A program made the translations under genes and the position numbers. The notes beneath the pieces are model-generated. The model did no database searches. It was given only the letters and a program-made list of their open reading frames with translations, and was not told where the DNA came from. A DNA stretch of 64,000 nucleotides from Hawksworthiomyces lignivorus (lineage: Eukaryota > Ascomycota > Sordariomycetes > Ophiostomatales > Ophiostomataceae): positions 1-64,000 of the forward strand of contig NTMA01000080.1 of NCBI GenBank assembly GCA_002917075.1, read 5' to 3'. Below are positions 56,784-64,000 of this stretch, piece by piece (position 1 is the stretch's first letter; each line of letters begins with the position of its first letter).

Positions 56784-57039
56784 TGTTAAGAAATACGGTG
56801 AATTAGGTGAGAAAGCACAAAGAATAGAGGTAGATTCTTAACAGAGGTTAGTTGAGAGATTATTCACAAGACTGAATCTTAAGGTTCCAAGTTTTAATTA
56901 GGGTCTCCAGACGACTCGAGCGTTTTTTATGACAGTTTCGTAGGGGGCTCGCGGCCATTGTTCGTGGTCCTCGCACTTGTCTCTTTCGTGTTTCATTACG
57001 TGTTCTTTGGTTGTTCGGCTCTGTGGTTGTCTCATAACA
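56784..57039 (-). mobile_element. 3' LTR of the Ty3/Gypsy element
   Basis: 256-bp unit, TGTTATGAG at the start and TTCTTAACA at the end (minus strand), preceded by a polypurine tract. Its last 17 bases match the end of the 5' LTR at 64000-63984 at 13 of 17 positions, and all four differences are A/G transitions. Confidence 0.8.
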
Positions 57040-57040
57040 A

Positions 57041-57053
57041 CTATCCCCTCCCC
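57041..57053 (-). other. polypurine tract of the Gypsy element
   Basis: Minus strand GGGGAGGGGATAG, one base before the LTR start TGTTATGAG. Confidence 0.75.
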
Positions 57054-59277
57054 GAAACGATTCGTCCTCGAATTGTCGACGAGGTTGGGTTTGTACGATG
57101 ATTTGGTCGTGAATAGGAGATGTGTTTAGTTCGATTCACTGACGATAAACTCTTGAATCGTTTTAATGAATGAGAGTGAATAACGTTGATCTAATCGGAT
57201 TAGACAATATTAAAGGTCTTTAATGTATTTTGGTATATGTTCGACGTTTATTCGAGATTATCTCGATAATGAATTATGAGGTTAGTTAATTGGTATTCGT
57301 TGATTGTTTTAAGGTTACGGGATCGATTTTTATTCGACGTATAAATATCTCGTTTTTTTTTCGTTTTTGAAGTTTTTTTTCTTTTTTTTTTTCTTTTAAG
57401 TCTCTCTCTTTTATTTTGGTAAGTTTTTAGAATACGTTTTCTAATGTGTTTTCTGTCTCGTGGTGTTGTCGTTAATTTATTGGTTTTGACTCGACGTAAT
57501 CGTGTTAGTTTGTTATTTTTCTTAACACAATTCTCATTATATCTCAGAGTCTACTCCGACAAGGTCGTAAAATATGTTCGATCTTGACGTTTTTTTCGTT
57601 TTTGTTGTGATTTTTAGTATTAGTTTTTCTATTTTGTCTAATATCGATATATTTGTGAATGAGAATCAACAAATTTTCACGATCGGGTCGGACGAAGACG
57701 AAGATTTAATATAAGTTGACGATATTGACGATAGTGACTTTAACAATGACGAAAAGGTCGTAAATAACGATTCGTTTTTGATATTTACTCGATTTTATTT
57801 CGATATAATCTTTTGTATGTCTTGTTTTTGTTTTGTAGTTAATCAAGTCATTGTTGTAAGTGGATTTCGTATATAATTCGAGTATATGTATTAGAACATA
57901 ATTCGATATCAAATTTATGTTGATCTAAAGAAGAAAGTCTCATATTATATTGTAAGTTTTTGTTCTCTTTTCGGTTAATGATCGTTATTAAGTCGAGATT
58001 ATTAATATCTTTTAGTATATGGGTTTTATTTTTGGTGATTTTGTGGGTTTTTTGGTCGTTTTGATTAACGTTAATGTATTTTCCGAGACGTATTCGACTT
58101 TATTTCGAAATATATATTTGATGTATAAGAAATTGATTTAGACTTTTGGGTTTGTTAAAAACAAATATCGTAAGACTTTATTGATTGATAAATCGTTTTC
58201 GACTTATTATAGTCTTGTATTGTAGTCGTGTTAAATCTACGAGTTACGTACGTTTTACGATGACAAAATGTTCGATAATATAGTAAGTAATTTTCTTTTT
58301 TTTTCTTTTCTCCTTTATATATCGACTATATATCGTTATTAATTCATTTTTAATATATATTTCTCTTTTTTCTTGTTTCGAAAGACTTTTATTTTGTTGT
58401 GTTTGACTTTATACGTCGGTAATATGTGAAGAATATACGTTTAATCGTTGATCGGATCTTTATTGATAATGAGTCGAAACGGATTTAACTTCGAACTATT
58501 GTGATTAAACTTTTTTCTTATATTTTATAGATATTTGTGGGTTGTTCGGTCGTAAATCGTGGAAGATTTGTTTTCACGATTAGTTTTGACCTTAGATGAT
58601 AAACTAATATAATATTTTGATTTGATACATCTTTTTGTCGAGTTTGTTTCGCGTTTTTTTCGGATTTATATATTTAGTTTAATGTTCGTATTTGTAGAAT
58701 ATCTCTTTTACGTATTCCTCGATATCGTATTAAACTAAAATCGTTACGATATATAATTATTACAATTGAATCAACCAAATTTGGTTTTAGATCGTTTATT
58801 TTTCCTTTTCTGAGTTCTCTTTTCGTAGACGTTGATAGTATCTCGTATGTGAATTATATTTTTTTCGAGAACTTATTAGTTGTATTTCATAAACCAACCA
58901 GTTCATTTAATTAGATAGTAAATGTCTCTCTTACGAACTTTCTTGTTCTTTACTTCTTTTACTTTTCATTCGTCTTCGTCTTTGAGTTAGAATATCGATA
59001 AAAGTTTGGTAATATCTCGACCACGATACGGTTCGAGTAACGAAACAAAAAAGATATTATATAGTCTATTGTATTGATTTGACAACGTCAATCGATACGT
59101 TTAAGTACCAATTCGTTCTAAAACTCTAAACGATTCGATAAATCATAGTATTAACTTTTTTTATAATATCTTTAATCTTAGATTTTAGGTGGATAATTGA
59201 ATTAATTCATCTATTTGGTATTCTTTTGGTAAATGTTTTTGATTGTAGTACTTTGTTTACGACTTTTACACGTTTTG

Positions 59278-59484
59278 TTAACGAGTTTTCAGTGACTCTC
59301 TCAAGTTCTTCAACTTTTTTAAACGAGTTTGTACTTTTGACAATATTTGTCCTTTTTTCCGAAAAAAGTCGTTCTTGACTTTAGTGTAAAATTTAGACGA
59401 ATAATTTATAAATGTCTCGAATGATAAGACGTTTGTAGTTACGTTTATGACGTTATTATATACAAATTGTGTAATAAATAACAA
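59278..59484 (-). pseudogene. Gypsy integrase C-terminal core fragment
   Basis: LFITQFVYNNVINVTTNVLSF is the RIP-worn form of the usual AEFAYNNS..H.S.G.SPF segment at the end of the integrase core. A basic KKLKNLRESL helix follows. No intact catalytic triad can be read. Confidence 0.7.
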
Positions 59485-61362
59485 GTTAGACTAATTTGAC
59501 TATTTTGTATTACAAAAACATTTTAAATAATATTCTAAAACTTAATTGATACGTTTCGTTTGTTCATCGATTTGTGAATAAAACGTCGTCGACAATCGTT
59601 TTTTGATTTTGTTGTAATAACATAAATCTAACCAAAACTGGTTTGTGAAAATTGGTCCTTTATCGTTTATAATGTCTTTAAATAGATCGTATTTAAGTTT
59701 TATGTTTTTATGAAACAATTTTACTAATTACGAGAAGTTAATCGTCGACAATACGAGATATATTCGTACCATCTTCGTATATTTGTCGACAATGATCAAA
59801 ATACTATCTATTATATTATTTTGTTAGTACATCTTTGGTAAAACAACGATGAAATCTATCGTTATTTGTTCTCAGAGTCGTTTAAGGATAAATAATTGGT
59901 TTAATTGACCATAAGACTTATACCTTTTCGACTTAACTATTTGATATATATAATACGTCGCGACGTATTCACGTACGTTTTGGATTAGACTCTCTTAGTA
60001 AAATTTCCGTTTTATCAACGTTTGGGTTCGATGTTTACCAAAATGACTCGTTAGTGAATCGTTATGATATAACGATAATATCTTTCGTTTTAGAGACTCT
60101 TTAAAAAACACGAATAATCGTTCTTTATAACGAAATAGTTCGTCTGACTCTAATCTTTAAGATTTCGAGATCTCACCCGAATCGAGTCGTATTTACATTC
60201 GAGTCGTTCAAAGATCTATTATTTGTAAAACTTTAATAAGTTTTCTCAAAGACTTTGTTATTATAAAAACCTTTGGTTTTTCTTGTACTACAATTTCTTA
60301 AACTAACACGTCTGATATTAATTGTTTATAGTACTCTCCTTATTGACGTTTCATTCGTAAAACGTTCTCGAGTCGTTCGACGAACTCTCTAAAATAATAA
60401 GTTCGGACTTATTAGATTCAACGTAGTTTTTTGATTTATCTTGTCGTGGATGGTTTGTGATTCACTAAGACTATTTCTTTGTTTCGAGTCTTGTTTGTAC
60501 GAGTTACGATTATATCTCGTGTTGAGAGATCTTGACTCTTCGGTTTCGTCTGTCTTTGTGTGTCTTGAGGTTTGTTTATATATAGTACTATTAATATTTT
60601 TTAAATTATTGTCATTTTTTGACGTAAACCAAAAAGTAGGTTTATGTCTTTCTCACTCTCTTTCGTCTCGTACTCCGGTTGTCTCGAGAGGTCATCGACG
60701 AGATTTCGTTTCTCGACTCGATGTTTTATCTTAAAGTCATAAGATATTAAGTATATATATTATCTTATTTGTCTCTCATTTAATTTAGAAGTCTTTATGA
60801 ATGTTTACAAGTTTGAGTGATTCGAAATCATCTCGATTGAGTGTCGGTTCTTCTTTAAGTAATGTCTTTAATACTTGAAGGATTTTACTATAATCATCAT
60901 TTCTTAATTCGACGTATTATAATTTAGTTTTACGTCTTTAAATTTTTTTGACTAAAAGGTAACAGAGTATTAGACATCTTCGTCGTCTAATTGTGACAAA
61001 ATTTTTATTATAACAAACACTAACGTGTCGGTCTCGAGTCGTATCGGTCTCGACGGATTAAAATGTTTTAACAACGAGGTTTTAGTAAACGTCTTCTTTA
61101 GTTGATTAAAAGTCTTTTCTTAGTTTGAGTCTTACTTCAGAAGATCGTTCTTTTTATTATTCTTCGATCTTTTTATTAATTCGGTAAGAGGGACACAAAT
61201 CGTAGAATAATCGTATATGAATCGTTTGTAAAAGTTACAAAACTTTATAAAAACTTGAACGTTTTTGAAGATCGTTGGTCGTTTCCAACGTAATATTATA
61301 TCGACTCTCGATCGATTTATATTGACTCCTAGGTCCGAGAGTATATAATCTAAGAATTCTAC

Positions 61363-62007
61363 TTAATTTTTGTAAAACTTACATTTATCTGAATTAATAT
61401 ACAACTCAATTGTTCGTAGTCTCTCGAACACATCTCGTATGTGAGTCGTATGTTCTTTTCTGATTTCCGAAAAGATCAAGACATCGTTCATAAATACGAT
61501 ATAGGTGATGTTTATTAATTCTTTTAAGATTTGGTAAATGTAATTCTGAAACGTCGTTGAGACGTTAGTGAGTTCAAACGACAAAATCGTATACTTGTAA
61601 TAACCGTATCGAGTACGAAATATTGTCTTTTATTTATCGTTTTCTTTTATACGAATATAATGATAAATATTCTTAATATCTAGTTTAGTGAATTATTTTG
61701 TTTTCGTAATTCGATCTAGGATTTCCGAGATTAAGGAAAGTGTATATCGATTCTTAATTGTCACGTGGTTTAGTTTTCGGTAATTAATATATAACTTTAG
61801 ACTATTATTCTTTTTTGGTACAAAAAGAATAAGTGTTCTCGTTAGACTTTTGGATAATCGGATTTTATCACTCACGATATTCTCGTTTAGATATTGACGT
61901 AAAGTCACAAACTTCTTTTCCGACAATGAATAGATTATGTTATATGAAAATTGTTCTTTTGATAAAAGATTAATCGAATGATTCGTTTTTTTTCGTTTCG
62001 GTAACAT
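61363..62007 (-). pseudogene. Gypsy reverse transcriptase fragments
   Basis: First piece (62007-61693): IYSLSEKKFVTLRQYLNENI, then ILFVPKKNNSLKLYINYRKL and NRYTLSLISEILDRI, the fingers and palm start of Ty3/Gypsy RT. Second piece (61584-61363): FELTNVSTTFQNYIYQIL and the catalytic box FMNDVLIFS, where YxDD has become MND. Both pieces are separated by stops. Non-functional. Confidence 0.85.
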
Positions 62008-62993
62008 ATTGGTTTGAGTGATATCAAAAACATTCTTAAAATCTTTTAACTTTGTCGGAATTTGGAATCGATTAGGTCTCGACTTCGATTCGTCGTCGAA
62101 CGAGAATTTCTTTCGATCTTCTTTAATATATAAAGTATCTATTTTCGGAGTTATTACTACGACGTATATTTTCGTCGTATTTTTGATTTCTCGAAAGAAT
62201 CTCGTGGTTGATACAGTCTCGATTTTGGCTTAAGATACTTCGAACTATTATTGATTCCTTTAAAACACCAAATACAATTACAAGTTCTTGATCGTAACTT
62301 GTGAAAGTATTACGAGACTTACGTTTGGTTCTTTAGATCGATTAATTACGATACACTCTTGTACGATACGACGTTAAGTCTCTCTAGAGTCGATCAAAGT
62401 GATAAAGACTTTCCATACTTTATATATGAGAATTCTTTCGTCGTTGATTATTTCGAAAGAGAAGGAACTCTTATTTGATTCTTATAAAACTCATGTTCGT
62501 ATATATTGGATTTCTATTAAATCCGTCTTTACGTCGATGTCTAAGTTTTCGGTTATCTCGACATCGTATCGATCGTGAATCGTGATCGTAGTGTTTAATC
62601 GAATTTCCACCTTTAAGTGTATTCGTATTACAAAGTCGGGATTCTCTCTAAGTGTTATTCGTTTTTTGACTTCGTGACATTTTGGACAATTGTTAAGTTC
62701 GGACAATCTCTTAAGTAATATCTTAACTTATAACACTTGAAACAACAATTCTCTTTTATGTCGACCGAGTCTGACGAAAGTCTCGAAGATGAAACTCTCT
62801 TTGATTCTTTTTATTATCGATTATACTCCGATTTTTCGAGTTGATCATTTCTTCGAGAACGGTAAGAGATCGTCGAATCGTCTCGTTTTGGGTTTTTATC
62901 GTCTTTAGGTCGTTTGTTTTTCGAATCGTTAGACTATATTCGTTTTTTGTCCTTTTGTTCTTTGTTATACCGACTCCGTTTCCGTTTTTGCGA

Positions 62994-63236
62994 TTAAGTT
63001 TCTTTCCAAATACGTTTTATTCGATCGAGTATATCGTGTTTCGAGGTCGAGTCGGTGATGTTATACGTGATTATTACAAGTTTTAGGTTTTGGTATAAAC
63101 TTAAGTAGAATACGTCTTTACGAAATTGTTTAGATAATTCTACGATTTTCGTTTTTAAGATATTTAGATAAATATTAAAGTTAATCGAGTTTTGATCGAT
63201 TAGTTGTCGAATCTTAAAATATTTCGTTATAGTCAC
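62994..63236 (-). pseudogene. Gypsy Gag-region fragment
   Basis: Helical, Lys/Tyr-rich piece (LSKQFRKDVFYLSLYQNLKL) in the position of Gag, upstream of RT. The assignment rests on position more than on motif. Confidence 0.45.
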
Positions 63237-63983
63237 TAACGTAACGTTATCGATTTTCGACGATAAAAAGATAATTTATTCTTCGAACGACTTTTAATCG
63301 TTTTCAACATATTTTCTTTCCGACTCGTTAGATTGATTTCGAATAAATTGATTTTATTGTTATTTATATCGAATGTTCATATTTGTCAATGTTTTTATGA
63401 TTTTCATATAGTCACGACGATATCGAATCGAGACCGTTTCGAATATTAGTCTCATCGATGAGATCCAATCATTGTATTTTTAAAATATAAATATTTTTAG
63501 GAATTTGTTCGGTAAGTCGATGAATACGTCTTTTATTTTCGAAAAAGAAGAGTTTCGAACATATCGGTTATGTCTCGATGTTCGGTCGCGTTTGTTACGA
63601 GTTGGTCTCTCAAACCGGTTTTTCGTATTTGTTTGATCGTTTGATTTCTTCGATGAATCTTGTTGTCGTATAACTCTTTTGAGTCGACGAGTTTTTTGAC
63701 ATAAGTCGTTTAGTTTTTGTAGTTGATTATATTATTCACGAGTCTCTTCTAATTGTAAATCGATTAATTACGAGTCGATTTGTACGAGATCCGTTAATGG
63801 TTCTATTATCGAGATTGATTCGACAAGGTCTACCTTTTTCGATTATTGTCTCGACGACTCGTCTTCGATCGTTTGTCGAGTCTCCGTCGTCTCTATATCT
63901 TTCACGATTCCACGAGACGCTCTGTGTGTATCTGTCATGTTCGTTGGTTTTTTCAGGTAATTCGGGGACAGAAGGTTCAAAAT

Positions 63984-64000
63984 TGTTAGAGAGTACGGTG
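63984..64000 (-). mobile_element. end of the 5' LTR of the Gypsy element
   Basis: Minus strand CACCGTACTCTCTAACA, matching the 3' LTR end. The sequence just inside does not start with TGG, so a standard tRNA primer site is not evident. Confidence 0.7.

Larger units (their letters stand above)
53041..64000. other. RIP-mutated AT-rich block
   Basis: From about 53041 rightwards CA and TG become rare while TA and CG are abundant. Runs such as TTATATATTAACGATTTA alternate with CG islets. This is the direct product of C-to-T mutation at CpA on both strands. It begins abruptly inside LINE B. Short less-mutated pieces remain (54700-54830, 56780-57060). Confidence 0.85.
56784..64000 (-). mobile_element. 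Ty3/Gypsy LTR retrotransposon, 5' LTR cut by the window edge
   Basis: Minus-strand element of at least 7.2 kb. From right to left: the last 17 bases of the 5' LTR, a leader and Gag start (ATG near 63930), the Gag region (63236-62994), and a CPKCHE-containing piece (62706-62491). Reverse transcriptase (62007-61363), integrase (to 59278), about 2.2 kb of unread sequence, the polypurine tract and the 3' LTR complete it. The order Gag-RT-IN defines Ty3/Gypsy. RIP has placed stops throughout, so it cannot be autonomous. Confidence 0.85.

Noticed and set aside
56779..56848. Hairpin CTCTGTTAAGAA / TTCTTAACAGAG as a separate MITE or terminator
   Set aside because: It lies at and within the end of the Gypsy 3' LTR, whose TAACA terminus accounts for one arm; the 5' LTR end shows the same boundary.
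60441..60734. 97-codon plus frame in the AT-rich block
   Set aside because: Antisense to the Gypsy internal region; RIP creates chance frames.

Overview
The window is from a filamentous ascomycete (Pezizomycotina, probably Sordariomycetes). Several features point there: short introns of about 50-110 bp with GT..AG ends and CTAAC-like branch points, monocarboxylate-transporter, HET, DUF2434, GH11 and P450 families, and a right end carrying the signature of repeat-induced point mutation (RIP). No species is claimed.

Left part (1-26,218), gene-rich and GC-balanced. In order: a monocarboxylate-type MFS transporter running off the left edge (-), a secreted Ser/Thr-rich protein (-), an EI24/RRT8-type membrane protein (-), formyltetrahydrofolate deformylase (-), Golgi tether subunit COG5 (-), a DUF2434 membrane protein (+), an AYR1-like short-chain reductase (-) divergent from a cytochrome P450 (+), a GFA/Mss4-fold protein (-), a GH11 xylanase broken by one extra base (-), tRNA-Gly(GCC) (-), a small disordered GGAGN-motif protein (-), and the cohesion helicase CHL1 (+). 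Exon structures were rebuilt by eye from splice signals and protein continuity.

Middle part (26,219-50,500), accessory and decaying. It holds a frameshifted orphan-family gene fused to a relic of a kinesin-light-chain-type TPR array, one intact HET protein, a broken H-type lectin, a small NTF2-like gene, a velvet-like mini-protein, an alpha/beta esterase, a DUF7025-type AAA+ ATPase, a broken two-module HET gene, and a long coiled-coil protein. Two solo LTRs of one family (one with a perfect 5-bp target duplication), copies of a second LTR family, a 140-bp duplicated promoter segment and a hairpin MITE-like element lie between them. Together they look like a worn recognition/immunity island (HET, TPR, lectin) rather than one working pathway.

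Right part (50,500-64,000), nested retrotransposons on the minus strand. A Tad1-like LINE (LINE A) is flanked by a 12-bp target duplication and has its middle replaced by a solo LTR. A second LINE (LINE B) carries a RIP-mutated reverse transcriptase, followed by a 3' LTR with its polypurine tract. Next comes a Ty3/Gypsy element of at least 7.2 kb whose 3' LTR is complete and whose 5' LTR is cut by the window edge. From about 53,041 on, CA and TG are strongly depleted, TA is in excess and CG is kept, so no gene there is likely to be functional.
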